Shown here: piece after piece, positions 26,291-36,541 of the stretch
How positions within the stretch are numbered: position 1 is the first letter of the stretch
Layout of the letters: every line of letters starts with the position of its first letter
Assembly (NCBI GenBank): GCA_001788835.1
Contig: MFXK01000024.1
Span: forward strand, 1 to 37,657
Direction of reading: 5' to 3'
DNA length: 37,657 nt
Origin: Candidatus Peregrinibacteria bacterium RIFOXYB2_FULL_33_20
GTDB lineage: Bacteria > Patescibacteriota > Gracilibacteria > UBA1369 > GWF2-33-10
The notes under the pieces: model-generated
Seen by the model: only the letters and a program-made list of their open reading frames with translations
What the model was told of the DNA's origin: nothing
Database searches by the model: none
Position numbers and translations under genes: made by a program

Positions 26291-26938
26291 ATGGAGCCAA
26301 TAGTTTGGGAAACTCATGATTATGATAAGGAATTACCAGATTTGAGCGATGCTGAAAGAGATATAGTCCGATCATATGATGCTCAGGGGGCAAGATTAGA
26401 GCCGGAAGGTAAAACTAGAGTTAATTTAACCGAATCTGATATTGTAGTTGCAGAACCTGGTCTGCAAGTTGCTAGAATGGAGAGTAGAGATGATCTAATT
26501 CAGCTTTTAAGGAGTCAAAAATTGACGCAAAGTGGCTTGAATGAGAAACAAATAGTTCCAGCAAAAATTGCAGAATTTGCCAGTTTTGTTAGACAACAAG
26601 GATTTTCACGCCTTAAAGATGATGCTCGAGTAACTGACAGCCATCAATTAATATTACCAGAAGCGGCATTAGAAAAAATTTTAGCATGTATGGTATATGA
26701 AGGAGAAAACAATGACACAATCTCTTCCCCTAGAAGGGAATTGTTAATTGAGATCGTAGACGATTCAGATAGACATTCATTTGCCCTTTTTAATGCAGAA
26801 ACAGGTCAATTAATTCGTAAAGATGGGAGAGTGGACGTAGAACAGTTATTGCCTGAAATTATTTTAATATCTAGCCAACAATCAGAATTATGCCGACAGT
26901 TAGCTGAAACAAGACTGCAATCACTGCATGCTGTATAA
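26291..26938 (+). CDS. Hypothetical acidic cytosolic protein, 215 aa
   Basis: I do not recognise a family. The protein is acidic and hydrophilic, without signal peptide or membrane segment. The C-terminal half (about 140-190) has a beta-rich pattern, LLIEIVDDSDRHSFALFNAETGQLIRKDGRVD, followed by a helix. It has its own consensus-like promoter and no close operon partner. Confidence 0.65.
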   Translation: MEPIVWETHDYDKELPDLSDAERDIVRSYDAQGARLEPEGKTRVNLTESDIVVAEPGLQVARMESRDDLIQLLRSQKLTQSGLNEKQIVPAKIAEFASFVRQQGFSRLKDDARVTDSHQLILPEAALEKILACMVYEGENNDTISSPRRELLIEIVDDSDRHSFALFNAETGQLIRKDGRVDVEQLLPEIILISSQQSELCRQLAETRLQSLHAV

Positions 26939-26965
26939 TGCTTGAGACTTTAATTTCCGGATCAC

Positions 26966-28231
26966 TTAGACAGGATAGGTAAACCAGGATGACACTGACG
27001 AAATTACCAATACAATTGTAGCCAAGATAATTCCTATGATTGTTAGCCATGAGATGATGTTGCCAATTGGTTTGTTTACATTTTCCCCCATAATTTCCTT
27101 GTTGTTTATAATTTTCATCACAAATATCAGGATTATTGGCAGTAAAATTCCGTTAATGTTTTGAGATAAAATCATGATTTTGATAAGTGGAGCGTGTGGA
27201 ATTAAAACTAAAATTGCTGGGATTAATATTGAAATTATAATGATTGTGTAAAAAGTTTTTCCTTCCTCCCAATTTGTATTGAATCCATATTCCCAGCCAA
27301 AAGCTTCACATAGGGCATAGGCGGTTGCAACTGGCAAAATAAAAGCTCCAAGCATTGATGCGCTGAATAATCCAAATGCAAATAATAATTGGGCAAAATT
27401 GCCAGCAAGAGGTTTGAGAGCCATTGCGGCATCTTTTGCGTCTGTGATGTGTACGCCGCTTTTATATAATACTGTAGCCGTTGAGATGATTATAAAAAAA
27501 CTTACAATATCTGTAAGAAAAGCACCTATAAACACTTCTGCTTTTTCTGCTTTATAGTGTTTGATTCCAAGTCCTTTATCAACAACATAGGATTGTATGA
27601 AAAATTGTCCCCACGGTGTGATTGTGGTACCAATTAAGGCTATCATTGTGAACAGAAAAGTTGGCGTCCATTCAATGTATGGAGTAAATAAATGTTTCAC
27701 TGCTTCTCCAAAATCAGGCTTAATAATAAAACCATTAATAATGTAAACAATATAAAATGCTGAAAATAAAAGGAAGATTTTTTGAGTAGTTTTAAAAGAA
27801 CCTTTGTAAAGGATAAAAAATATTATAATAGATGCAATTGGTACAACTAAATATTTACTGATTCCAAAAATTTCAAATGATGAAGCAATACCTGCAAATT
27901 CAGCAGTAATTGTGCCTAAATTTGCAAACATCATTGTTATCATGGCGAATACAGTCCATCCAAGGCTAAAATTTTCTCTAATAACTCCTCCAAGGCCCTG
28001 TCTGGTAATAAGTCCAATTCTTACCCCCATTTCCTGTGTTATTGCCAGAGAAAATGTAATCAAAAATAAAACCCATAGCATTTTTAATCCAAAATGTGCT
28101 CCGACAATAGAATAAGTACTTATACCTCCAGCATCATTATCAGCATTAGCCGCTATAATTCCAGGACCAATAACACTTAAAAAGAAGATAAGTTTTGGTA
28201 TAAATTTGTTATATGTTTTTTTCTCCGCCAT
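26966..28231 (-). CDS. NRAMP-fold divalent metal transporter, probably NRMT-like (Mg2+)
   Basis: It has about eleven membrane segments of the SLC11/NRAMP fold. The first-helix motif reads GPGIIAANADNDAGGISTYS, not the canonical DPGN, and the sixth-helix region reads GTTITPWGQFFIQ without the canonical MPH methionine that selects transition metals. These changes point to the NRAMP-related magnesium-transporter branch rather than Mn/Fe transport; this is inference. The TTG at 28246 lies in a heptamer array, so I chose the ATG at 28231 (MAEKKTYNKF). It is the second gene after a stand-alone MgtE-N/CBS protein, which supports Mg2+. Confidence 0.85.
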   Translation of the reverse strand: MAEKKTYNKFIPKLIFFLSVIGPGIIAANADNDAGGISTYSIVGAHFGLKMLWVLFLITFSLAITQEMGVRIGLITRQGLGGVIRENFSLGWTVFAMITMMFANLGTITAEFAGIASSFEIFGISKYLVVPIASIIIFFILYKGSFKTTQKIFLLFSAFYIVYIINGFIIKPDFGEAVKHLFTPYIEWTPTFLFTMIALIGTTITPWGQFFIQSYVVDKGLGIKHYKAEKAEVFIGAFLTDIVSFFIIISTATVLYKSGVHITDAKDAAMALKPLAGNFAQLLFAFGLFSASMLGAFILPVATAYALCEAFGWEYGFNTNWEEGKTFYTIIIISILIPAILVLIPHAPLIKIMILSQNINGILLPIILIFVMKIINNKEIMGENVNKPIGNIISWLTIIGIILATIVLVISSVSSWFTYPV

Positions 28232-28232
28232 T

Positions 28233-28267
28233 AATTTAAAATTCAAAATTTAGAATTTAAAATTTCT
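28233..28267. repeat. AT-rich heptamer array between the two metal-transport genes
   Basis: It has five perfect-register units: AATTTAA, AATTCAA, AATTTAG, AATTTAA, AATTTCT. They fill the junction between the transporter start and the stop of the CBS protein gene. Confidence 0.8.
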
Positions 28268-29478
28268 TAAGCACTTGGTAAAAGTCTTCTCATTATGTCA
28301 TCTACAGTTATGATTCCTAGCATTCTTTTTTCTTCATCCAAAACAGCAATGGAAAATAAATTATATTTTGTCATGGTTTCAGCTAAATCAGTTAAATTAT
28401 CATTAACTCCTGCGGTCGGCATAAGATTTCCATGTTTCATTATTTTTTTAATTTTTCTGATTTTATCTGCAACAATTAAATTTCTTAAAGATATAACGCC
28501 CATAAATTTCCCATCGTCATCTAAAACATATACAAACTGGATAGAATTAAATTGAGGGGAAAGTTTTTTAATTTTTTCAATGAGTTCATCAACGCTTTCC
28601 TCTGCAGAAGCTTTTACAAATTCAGTTGTCATCAAACCACCCGCTGTATCTTCATCGTATTCTAAGATTTTTTTTATTTTTTTAACTTTTGCTTCAGCTG
28701 GTAATTTATTAATTATTTTATTTGCTTCATGTGACGGTAAAAGCTGAATTAAGTCTACAAGTTCATCAATAGGCATTTTTGACATCAAAGTTGCGGCTCT
28801 TTCTGATCCAAGAGTTTTAATAAGCAGTGTTTTAACTTCCGGCTGGATTTCTTCAAGCACTCTAGCGGCAATATCTTTATCTAATGATTGTAATAATAAA
28901 CTTCCTCTTCGTAAATTTAATTTTTCAATAATATTCGCAATATCCGCAGGGTGCATTTTGGTCAGATTTTTTACTCCTATATCTAATTTGAGTCTGTTCT
29001 CAACGATATGGACATTTTTCCATTCAACAAGTTCAGGTTTGATTTCGATAAAGTTTAATCCTAAGCGTCGCAGAAGAGCAAAACTACTTATATCAATTCC
29101 AACTAAATACATTGCTTGTTTTATTTTACTGAATTGTAAATCATTAACCCTTACAACTCTTACCCCCTCCAAATCTACAATTTGTTTGTCTAATACAGAT
29201 TTTTTTAAATATGCATATTTAGTTGCGTCTGGTAAATCCTGTTTTAGTTTATTTATTCCATCAAAAAGAATTATTTGTCTGCCCCATCTTTCAATTGCAT
29301 TTGCCGGTACAAAATAAATTTCTTTTTTTAATGATTTCATTAAAAGCCCCATTACTTCAGGAAAATCATCATTTTCATTGCTTGTCGGAATTTCAACTAT
29401 TACATCTTTTATTTTACCAATTACTTTATCTTCATCATCAATTATTTTTTTACCCAGTAATGTGCTAAAAAAGAGCAT
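28267..29478 (-). CDS. PRC-barrel/MgtE-N/CBS-pair protein without a transport domain
   Basis: Residues 1-75 are PRC-barrel-like (LLGKKIIDDEDKVIGKIKDVIVE). About 155-260 resemble the MgtE intracellular N domain, a superhelix of short repeats (MHPADIANIIEKL, LDKDIAARVLEEI, MPIDELVDLIQLLPSHEANKIINKLP). About 270-403 are two CBS domains, starting EYDEDTAGGLMTTEFVKA and ending VLDEEKRMLGIITVDDIMRRL. In MgtE this cytosolic module senses Mg2+ and gates the channel; here the MgtE membrane domain is absent. The next gene encodes an NRAMP-fold transporter, so this is probably its regulatory subunit. Confidence 0.88.
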   Translation of the reverse strand: MLFFSTLLGKKIIDDEDKVIGKIKDVIVEIPTSNENDDFPEVMGLLMKSLKKEIYFVPANAIERWGRQIILFDGINKLKQDLPDATKYAYLKKSVLDKQIVDLEGVRVVRVNDLQFSKIKQAMYLVGIDISSFALLRRLGLNFIEIKPELVEWKNVHIVENRLKLDIGVKNLTKMHPADIANIIEKLNLRRGSLLLQSLDKDIAARVLEEIQPEVKTLLIKTLGSERAATLMSKMPIDELVDLIQLLPSHEANKIINKLPAEAKVKKIKKILEYDEDTAGGLMTTEFVKASAEESVDELIEKIKKLSPQFNSIQFVYVLDDDGKFMGVISLRNLIVADKIRKIKKIMKHGNLMPTAGVNDNLTDLAETMTKYNLFSIAVLDEEKRMLGIITVDDIMRRLLPSA

Positions 29479-29679
29479 AAGGGTAACTTAAAGTGTGACT
29501 ATATCATATACACCTTTTAAAAGTTAAATTTCAAATATATAAAATAAAAACCACAATATTACAAAATTTTTAACATTATTAGTCAAGTTAACTTCAAGTT
29601 TAGGCCATGATAGATATTTAGAATAGATGGCTTTTAATGTATTTTTTCTTTGTTGTTTCAAATTTAAAAATCAAATTTT

Positions 29680-31092
29680 ATGGAAACAGTAATGGACAAA
29701 ATCGTTGCACTTTGCAAAAGAAGGGGATTTATATTTCCTGGTTCTGAGATATATGGTGGGCTGGCGAATACTTGGGATTATGGTCCTTATGGAGTATTAT
29801 TGAAAAATAATATCAAATTAGCATGGTGGAAGGCTTTCGTCCAAGAACGTGATGATATGGTTGGTTTAGATGCCGCAATTTTGATGAATCCGAAGACTTG
29901 GGAGGCTTCAGGACATGTGGCAAGTTTTTCTGATCCTTTGATGGATTGTAAAAAATGTAAAGAAAGAGTTAGAGGGGATAAATTAATTGAAGAAAAATTT
30001 GGAGTTGAAGCTGTAGCTGGGAAATCATTAAAAGAAATAGGTGAAATTATTGAAAAAAATAAAATTCCATGTCCAAAATGTAAAGCTTGTGATTTTACTG
30101 AGGCCAGAAGTTTCAATCTTATGTTTAAAACTCATCAGGGAGTTGTGGAAGGTGAAGGAAGTGATGTTTATTTGAGACCTGAAACAGCACAGGGAATTTT
30201 TGTTAATTTTAAAAATGTTGTTGATACCTGCAGAGTTCGTGTGCCTTTTGGAATTGCACAGATTGGTAAGGCTTTCCGAAATGAGATAACTCCAGGGAAT
30301 TTTACTTTTCGGACACGCGAATTTGAACAAATGGAAATTGAATTTTTTATTAAACCTGGAACTGAAAAAGAATGGTTTGAAAAATGGTGTATTGAATCAA
30401 TGAATTGGTTTGTAAATTTAGGCATTTCTAAGGATAAACTTAGATTTCGAGAACATCAGAAAGATGAACTTAGCCATTACTCAACAATGACAAAGGATAT
30501 TGAATTTAAATTTCCTTTTGGCAAGGCACAGAAGAAAGATAAATTTGATGTGGAAAATTTAGAAACATGGGGAGAATTGGAGGGTATTGCTTACCGTGGA
30601 TGTTTCGATTTATCACAACATGCGAAATTTTCAGGGCAAAAATTAGAATATCGCGATCCTCAAACAAATGAAGTATATGTTCCACATGTTATTGAACCTT
30701 CATTTGGAGCTGATAGAACAGTTTTAGCTTTTTTGATCAATGCTTATAATGAAGAAATTTTAGAAAATAATGAAAGTCGTATTGTTATGAAATTTCATCC
30801 AAGAATTGCTCCGATTAAGGTTGCTATTTTCCCTCTTTCCAATAAATTAAGCGAACCAGCTCGAAAAATTTATAATGATTTGAAAAAATATTTTATGTGT
30901 GAATACGACGAAAGTGGATCAATTGGTAAGAGGTATCGAAGACATGATGAAATTGGAACTCCTTATTGCGTCACAATAGATTTTGAAACTGAAGCTGATC
31001 AATCTGTCACAGTAAGAGATAGGGATTCTATGCAACAAGATCGAGTTCCTCTTGCTCAATTGCCAGATTGGCTGCTGCAGAATTTGCAATAG
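29680..31092 (+). CDS. glyS: Glycyl-tRNA synthetase, single-chain (alpha2) type
   Basis: This is a class II synthetase with the GlyRS signature: [30 protein letters not shown] at the start, [21 protein letters not shown] with a CxxC metal site paired to CPKCKACDF near 128, motif 2 in [25 protein letters not shown] near 206, motif 3 in [14 protein letters not shown] near 343, and a C-terminal anticodon-binding domain ([10 protein letters not shown] onward). It charges tRNA-Gly. At 470 aa it is complete. Its last 65 bp overlap the convergent thiolase-like gene. The 201-bp upstream gap is AT-rich; I see no T-box in it. Confidence 0.96.
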   Translation: METVMDKIVALCKRRGFIFPGSEIYGGLANTWDYGPYGVLLKNNIKLAWWKAFVQERDDMVGLDAAILMNPKTWEASGHVASFSDPLMDCKKCKERVRGDKLIEEKFGVEAVAGKSLKEIGEIIEKNKIPCPKCKACDFTEARSFNLMFKTHQGVVEGEGSDVYLRPETAQGIFVNFKNVVDTCRVRVPFGIAQIGKAFRNEITPGNFTFRTREFEQMEIEFFIKPGTEKEWFEKWCIESMNWFVNLGISKDKLRFREHQKDELSHYSTMTKDIEFKFPFGKAQKKDKFDVENLETWGELEGIAYRGCFDLSQHAKFSGQKLEYRDPQTNEVYVPHVIEPSFGADRTVLAFLINAYNEEILENNESRIVMKFHPRIAPIKVAIFPLSNKLSEPARKIYNDLKKYFMCEYDESGSIGKRYRRHDEIGTPYCVTIDFETEADQSVTVRDRDSMQQDRVPLAQLPDWLLQNLQ

Positions 31093-32548
31093 TCTTTTGG
31101 CAATATTCAAGTAGCATTAAGGAAATTGCTTCAAGCGGTCCCCAAACGCTGGTGATTAATGTCAGATTTTGGTGCGCATTATTTTGTTGTTTGTAATATC
31201 CAAAGAATTGGTCAATCATGCTAATGGCGGTGGCTGAAGATGGATGTCCGCCAAAAAGCCCACCCAAGGGACATATTCTTAATTTTTCTAATTGAGTTAC
31301 ATCTTTATCGCACATATTTATAAAGTTTTGCATTTGATCAGCTAAATTATCCCCAGCTATTTTCCCGAGCGGATTTAGAAATAAAGCCACTAATATTGAG
31401 AAAGCATTGTGAATCGAAATAGCCATTTTATGAGCTTCATCATTTGTTAGATCAGTTGATTCTTTTAATTTGTTGTAGGCTATTTGAATAGTTTTGTCAG
31501 ATTTAATAGTTTTTCCGTCGTTTACTCCGTGATATCTATCTGCAATGCTGTAAATATTTCTTTCCGTAACCATTCCTCGTATTTTTAACGCATGTTTAGT
31601 TGTTTGCTGATCCTCTAGGATAATTGCTCCAGCGCCGTTAGCATTGAAACAGCAATGTGATTTTTTGAATATTTTATGATTGTCCATAACTCTGTCATCT
31701 TGAATCTTTGCCAGAATTTTTTTGAAGTTATTTTGATCAGTATCAGATGGATCGAACCATTCATTCTCTTTGTTCTGAGGATTCAAAGCTTGAGGATTCT
31801 TGAAAGCCATTAATCTGGAATAAGCGGCCGCATAATCTAAATGTTTTTTTAATAGTTCATCAGGGATATTTAAGTTTCGGCCTAAATTAATTATCATACC
31901 CTCTATGACTTTGCTCATGGTGTTGCTTTCTTCACTAGAGCGTAAAGAATCAGGAATGACAGTATCAGCCAAGCTATAACTTGGGTTTTTAAAACCATTC
32001 ATAATTTCTCCGCCTCCAAATACTACGGCTTCGTCTGCTGTCACATATTGACAGGCTTCTTGAATGGCAGGCTGGCCATTGGATTTTACTCGAGTAACTA
32101 TAAATTTTGCTTGTCTTAAGCTTTCTTTTGTTTCTTCAGGTATGGAGAGATTATTTTCAGTTAAAGCCAGAATTTTTTGTCTGACTCTCCAAGCTATTTG
32201 GTTTAATTTTGCTGCACAAAAAAGTTCAGTATTATCTAATTCCAGTTTGATTCGTTGAATTTTGTCATCTTCTATCGGTTCATTTCCCCTAATGCCCAAT
32301 GATTGGTTGACTTCAGAAGCTTCTCTTAATCGGTCAAAATATAGTTGATTGGCAATAACCACCGTGGAGATTTTCAGTGGATTTTGATCTTTTAGTCTGT
32401 TGTTGAGGTTTTTTCGGATGGCAGAAATAATTTGTTCTGCGAGCATATCCGTTAAATTCAAATTTGAAGCTTCTTTATCCTGAAGTGTCCTTTGAGCATG
32501 ACTGGAAGCAGTGATATAAACTGTCTGTTTGGTATGCTCGATAGTCAT
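31028..32548 (-). CDS. Thiolase-fold protein lacking both catalytic cysteines
   Basis: The chain follows thiolases throughout: [13 protein letters not shown] at the start, [35 protein letters not shown] (151-186, equal to NQLCGSGLRA...AGGMESM), [16 protein letters not shown] (298-312, equal to the NDGAAA region), [10 protein letters not shown] (375-384, equal to the NEAF element), and [18 protein letters not shown] (426-443, equal to VNGGAIAIGHPIGASG). The nucleophilic cysteine position is K155, and the C-terminal CxGGG loop has become TSVWGP with no cysteine. H435 of GGHP remains. An insertion of about 50 residues lies near 75-145. It is probably non-catalytic as a thiolase; its present role is unknown. 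Confidence 0.8.
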   Translation of the reverse strand: MTIEHTKQTVYITASSHAQRTLQDKEASNLNLTDMLAEQIISAIRKNLNNRLKDQNPLKISTVVIANQLYFDRLREASEVNQSLGIRGNEPIEDDKIQRIKLELDNTELFCAAKLNQIAWRVRQKILALTENNLSIPEETKESLRQAKFIVTRVKSNGQPAIQEACQYVTADEAVVFGGGEIMNGFKNPSYSLADTVIPDSLRSSEESNTMSKVIEGMIINLGRNLNIPDELLKKHLDYAAAYSRLMAFKNPQALNPQNKENEWFDPSDTDQNNFKKILAKIQDDRVMDNHKIFKKSHCCFNANGAGAIILEDQQTTKHALKIRGMVTERNIYSIADRYHGVNDGKTIKSDKTIQIAYNKLKESTDLTNDEAHKMAISIHNAFSILVALFLNPLGKIAGDNLADQMQNFINMCDKDVTQLEKLRICPLGGLFGGHPSSATAISMIDQFFGYYKQQNNAHQNLTLITSVWGPLEAISLMLLEYCQKTIANSAAANLAIEQEELDLVA

Positions 32549-32612
32549 ATAAAAAAATATTTTTAGACCATACTATTGCAGACAATGAGAATTGAGTCAA
32601 AAGATAATATTT

Positions 32613-33008
32613 TTAATAATGCCAACCTAAATATATAAATAGAACCCCTGCCAAAATTTTCACTAGCACAAAGAATCTTACTTCATTAGTTTGCATTTTA
32701 TTTAAAAATTTCATGATTTTTTTATGAACGATCAGCTCAGGCATCCAGGTAAAGCTAATGCCGACAAAAAACAATAAGGCTCCAATAATCGGGAAAATTA
32801 TATAAACGCCATCTACATAAAATTCCCACATTAAAACTAGTAGAGATCCTAATAGCACCGCCCAAACACCAACAATTCTCATTAAATTTTCATTGCCTAG
32901 ATATGAAATTATTATTTTTTGAAATTTAGCTGGATATATAAGACCAGGCAGACGGCAGATAATAATTAAGATACCAATGAGCACAGGAAGCATTTGAGGG
33001 AAAGACAT
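32613..33008 (-). CDS. Small four-helix membrane protein, 131 aa
   Basis: I do not recognise a family. Four hydrophobic segments (about 7-22, 43-61, 66-86, 110-128) make it an integral membrane protein with short loops and a basic stretch before the last helix. It lies 64 bp downstream of nothing on its own strand that clearly groups with it; the thiolase-like gene follows it in the same direction, so they may share a transcript. Confidence 0.6.
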   Translation of the reverse strand: MSFPQMLPVLIGILIIICRLPGLIYPAKFQKIIISYLGNENLMRIVGVWAVLLGSLLVLMWEFYVDGVYIIFPIIGALLFFVGISFTWMPELIVHKKIMKFLNKMQTNEVRFFVLVKILAGVLFIYLGWHY

Positions 33009-33187
33009 AGGGGGAATTTAGTTTGTAAAATGGGAAAAGACCACCGACTACTACTTTCACTATTCTATTCCAGATTTTGAAAATTAGAAATATTTTTTTT
33101 GATTTTTTGATTGGAAATGCTAATTTATATAAAAAGTAATTTGCTTTATACTTTTTCCTTTTAACTCTTTTCTTTTCACTAAATATT

Positions 33188-34120
33188 ATGAAAATTTCCA
33201 TTATTGGAGCTGGATTCGTTGGTTCAACAACAGCTTATAGGCTTGTTGAACGAAAAATGTGTCATGAACTTGTTTTGTTTGATGTGAATGAAGGCATTGC
33301 CAAAGGTAAAGCTTTAGATTTAAGACAAGCGGCTCCATTTCTGTCATCTGATGTCGTTATTTTTGGTACTAGTGATTATAAGCAAATGGCTAATTCCAAT
33401 ATTGTAATTATTACCGCCGGATCACCAAGATTGCCCGGGATGAGCCGTGATGATTTGTTGGTCAAAAATGCTTCCATTATGAAAAGTATTGTTCCTCAGA
33501 TTGTTAAATACGCACCAAATTGTATTATAATTTGCGTGACTAATCCTTTGGATATTATTACTTATTTGGTCTATAAACTGTCAGGATTTGATTCATCTAG
33601 AGTGATTGGCATGGCCGGATTATTAGATAGCGTGAGATTCAAAGCGTTTTTGGCGGAAAAACTGAACGTATCTGCTTCTCAAATTCAAACGATGGTTTTG
33701 GGTACTCATGGCGACACCATGATTCCGTTGATTAATCATACTTTTGTGGCTGGCATTCCTTTGAAAGATTTAATGTCAAAAAAAGATATTGAGGCAAGTG
33801 TCGATAGGACAAGACATGCCGGCGCAGAAATTGTGGCTCATCTAAAAACTGGCAGTGCTTATTTTGCGCCGGCTGGATCAATTTTTGAAATGGTGCAAGC
33901 AATTGTTCGTAACCAAAGACGAATTGTACCTGCTTCAGCTTATTTACAAGGAGAATATGGATTTAAAAATGTTTATTTAGGCGTACCGGTGAAACTAGGG
34001 GCAAATGGTTTAGAGGAAATTGTGGAAATCAATTTGAGCGATTCTGAACGTAAGGCTTTAACAAAAGCTTATGCACATGTACAGGGAATGATAAAAGCGC
34101 TAGTCCACAATCGCATTTAG
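33188..34120 (+). CDS. mdh: NAD-dependent malate dehydrogenase (LDH-like type)
   Basis: The Rossmann start MKISIIGAGFVGS and D32 fit NAD binding. R81 and R87 in RLPGMSRDDLL are the malate/oxaloacetate-specific arginines (lactate dehydrogenases have Gln at the first). N119 (VTNP), D147 and R150 (GLLDSVR) and the catalytic H174 (LGTHGDTM) are all present. It interconverts malate and oxaloacetate; in a fermentative cell with an incomplete citric acid cycle it would serve redox balance. At 310 aa it is full length. Its last 21 bp overlap the convergent small gene. Confidence 0.94.
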   Translation: MKISIIGAGFVGSTTAYRLVERKMCHELVLFDVNEGIAKGKALDLRQAAPFLSSDVVIFGTSDYKQMANSNIVIITAGSPRLPGMSRDDLLVKNASIMKSIVPQIVKYAPNCIIICVTNPLDIITYLVYKLSGFDSSRVIGMAGLLDSVRFKAFLAEKLNVSASQIQTMVLGTHGDTMIPLINHTFVAGIPLKDLMSKKDIEASVDRTRHAGAEIVAHLKTGSAYFAPAGSIFEMVQAIVRNQRRIVPASAYLQGEYGFKNVYLGVPVKLGANGLEEIVEINLSDSERKALTKAYAHVQGMIKALVHNRI

Positions 34121-34342
34121 CAGATTTCTCATTTCGGTGTATTTTTCCTCTTCACCCGTTTCTTTGGTGATTAGTTTTAGCTTTACAGAGTCGCCGATGT
34201 TGATTTTTGGGGGGAGCTTTTCCGTAGGCCATCTGAATTCGATATTGCAGGCAGACTTAAGAATCGCAAACTGATCATTGATTTCTTCGACTTTGGCATC
34301 AATTGTGTAGAGCTGCGGTTTTTCGTAATTGTGTAAACCCAT
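34100..34342 (-). CDS. Small beta-rich protein, 80 aa
   Basis: The pattern YTIDAKVEEINDQFAILKS...RWPTEKLPPKINIGDSVKLKLIT resembles small beta-barrel proteins of the DUF3006/OB-like type, in which a regulator or nucleic-acid-binding role is often proposed but unproven. No membrane segment is present. It is preceded on its strand by a heptamer element and by the pyrophosphatase gene. Confidence 0.6.
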   Translation of the reverse strand: MGLHNYEKPQLYTIDAKVEEINDQFAILKSACNIEFRWPTEKLPPKINIGDSVKLKLITKETGEEEKYTEMRNLLNAIVD

Positions 34343-34350
34343 GAAAAAAA

Positions 34351-34460
34351 TTTTGAATTTTGAATTTTGAATTCTAAATTATGGTAAATTTTATTTAAAA
34401 AAATTTAATTTTTTACAAATCCTTTAATTCAAAATTAAGAATTAAGAATTTAAAATTTCT
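34351..34460. repeat. Opposed AT heptamer arrays between hppA and the small gene
   Basis: TTTTGAA occurs three times in tandem plus TTCTAAA at 34351-34378. AATTCAA, AATTAAG, AATTAAG, AATTTAA, AATTTCT run at 34426-34460. The two arrays are roughly complementary in opposite orientation, with about 47 bp between them. Confidence 0.75.
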
Positions 34461-36531
34461 AAAATATTCCTTTAATAGTAGCGATAAGCGGAGCAATGAT
34501 AAGGGCGACGGTATTAATTACTTTGATTAAAGCATTTAAAGCTGGTCCGGCAGTGTCTTTGAAAGGATCACCAACGGTATCGCCAGTCACTGCTGCTTTG
34601 TGGGCAGCTGAACCTTTACCACCATGTTCGCCGCCTTCAATATATTTTTTGGCATTATCCCAGGCACCACCCGTATTGGACATGAAAACAGCAAGACCAA
34701 ATCCGCTTACGATAACTCCAACAAGAAGTCCAGCAAGTGCTAGAGGTCCAAATATGAAGCCAACAAGAATTGGAGTTAAAACAGCAATAATTCCAGGAAC
34801 TATCATTTGTTTAAGTGCCGCTTTTGTAACAATATCAACACAAGCTGCATAATCAGGTTTAGCTTTGCCTTCCATAATTCCAGCAATTTCTCTGAACTGT
34901 CTTCTTACTTCTTCAACAATAGTATTTGCCGCTTTGCCAACTGAAGTCATGCAAACTGAAGAGAAAATAAAAGGAAGTACTGATCCAATAAAAAGTCCAA
35001 CCAATACTGCAGGGTTAGTTAAATCAAATGAAAATCCAGTTGTAACATACTTAACTAATTCTTCTTTATAAGCCTGCATAAGAACAACTGCTGCAAGTGC
35101 CGCAGAACCAATTGCGAATCCTTTTGTTACAGCTTTTGTTGTGTTTCCAACTGCATCAAGAGCATCAGTGATTTTACGTACACTTTCTGGAAGTTCAGCC
35201 ATTTCAGCAATACCTCCTGCGTTATCAGTGATCGGTCCGTAACTATCAAGTGTAACAATCATTCCCGCCATAGACAACATTGATACACTGGCTATTGCTA
35301 TACCATACACTCCATTTTCAAGCATTGATCTTTCTCCAAATATATAAGCAAAAATAATAGCTAAAACAATTATTGCTAAAATAGGTACTACGCTTAACAT
35401 ACCCTCTCCAAGTCCGATAATTATATTTGTTCCTGCTCCAGTTTCAGATGCTTTTGCAATTCTTCTTACAGGTCCGAATTGTGTTGAAGTGTAGTACTCT
35501 GTAGCCATAAATATTAATCCAGTAACAGCAAGTCCAATCAAAGTTGCTAAGAAAATATAAAGATCTCCACTAAATAAATATTTTACAGCAAAGAAAAATC
35601 CTATTGCAGATAATAAAGCGTTTACCGTAATACCTTTATAAAGAGCTTTCATTATATTTTGATTTTTTCCAACTTTGATGAAAAAAGTTGCAATGATAGA
35701 AGCAATGATAGAAATAGCTCCTATTATTAAAGGAAGTACTACAGCATTTTCTCCAACCTGTTCGTTTAAACTAACTCCAATAAGCATTGCCGCAATTGAA
35801 GTTACAATATAAGTTTCAAATAAATCAGCGGCCATACCAGCACAATCACCAACATTGTCACCAACGTTGTCAGCAATAACTGCAGGATTTCTTGGATCAT
35901 CTTCAGGGATTCCAGCTTCAACTTTACCAACCAAATCAGCTCCAACATCAGCGGCTTTGGTATAAATACCTCCAGCAACTCTTGCGAATAGACAAACTAG
36001 TGAAGCCCCAAATCCTAATCCAACTAAAATTTGCATTGTTGTTTCAACAGGTATTCCAAGTTTTTTTGTGTATATATAATAAAGTCCAGAAAGTCCAAGC
36101 AGTCCAAGTCCTGCAATGCTAAGTCCGCTTACGCTACCTCCTTTTACAGCTATAGAAAGTGCTTCCTGTAAACTTTCTTTTGCTCCATGAGTTGTTCTTA
36201 CATTTGATTTAACCGCAGTTCTCATACCTATATATCCTGCAAGAGCAGAAAGTATTGCTCCAACTAAAAATGATATTGCTGTTAAATAGCCAATATTGAA
36301 CTTACCTTTACTGCCAAGGCTAAATCCTATAATTAAAAAGATAATTATAGCAAAAATAGCTATTGTCTTATATTCACGATGGATAAAAGCCATTGCTCCT
36401 TCTTCAATAGCCGCGGCAATTTCTTGCATTTTTTGGGTGCCGCTATTTTTTTTTAGAATTTGAGTTATCAAAAATATGGCATAAGCAAGTGATAATAAAC
36501 TTAATATGATAGCAATGACTGGAATAGACAT
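34459..36531 (-). CDS. hppA: Membrane-bound proton-type pyrophosphatase, K+-independent class
   Basis: About 16 membrane helices and the family's substrate motifs are present: [43 protein letters not shown] near 185-230, [15 protein letters not shown] near 435, and [12 protein letters not shown] near 630. It couples pyrophosphate hydrolysis to ion pumping. In [16 protein letters not shown] the residue after GNTT is K466; K+-dependent enzymes have Ala there, and Lys replaces the K+ requirement. K+-independent members pump protons. The 690-aa length is complete. It probably helps energise the membrane of a fermentative cell. Confidence 0.95.
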   Translation of the reverse strand: MSIPVIAIILSLLSLAYAIFLITQILKKNSGTQKMQEIAAAIEEGAMAFIHREYKTIAIFAIIIFLIIGFSLGSKGKFNIGYLTAISFLVGAILSALAGYIGMRTAVKSNVRTTHGAKESLQEALSIAVKGGSVSGLSIAGLGLLGLSGLYYIYTKKLGIPVETTMQILVGLGFGASLVCLFARVAGGIYTKAADVGADLVGKVEAGIPEDDPRNPAVIADNVGDNVGDCAGMAADLFETYIVTSIAAMLIGVSLNEQVGENAVVLPLIIGAISIIASIIATFFIKVGKNQNIMKALYKGITVNALLSAIGFFFAVKYLFSGDLYIFLATLIGLAVTGLIFMATEYYTSTQFGPVRRIAKASETGAGTNIIIGLGEGMLSVVPILAIIVLAIIFAYIFGERSMLENGVYGIAIASVSMLSMAGMIVTLDSYGPITDNAGGIAEMAELPESVRKITDALDAVGNTTKAVTKGFAIGSAALAAVVLMQAYKEELVKYVTTGFSFDLTNPAVLVGLFIGSVLPFIFSSVCMTSVGKAANTIVEEVRRQFREIAGIMEGKAKPDYAACVDIVTKAALKQMIVPGIIAVLTPILVGFIFGPLALAGLLVGVIVSGFGLAVFMSNTGGAWDNAKKYIEGGEHGGKGSAAHKAAVTGDTVGDPFKDTAGPALNALIKVINTVALIIAPLIATIKGIF

Positions 36532-36541
36532 GGGAGAAGTT

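Noticed and set aside
28231-28246. TTG start of the NRAMP-fold transporter at 28246
   Set aside because: The TTG and the next codons are part of an AATTNNN heptamer array; ATG 28231 is the better start.
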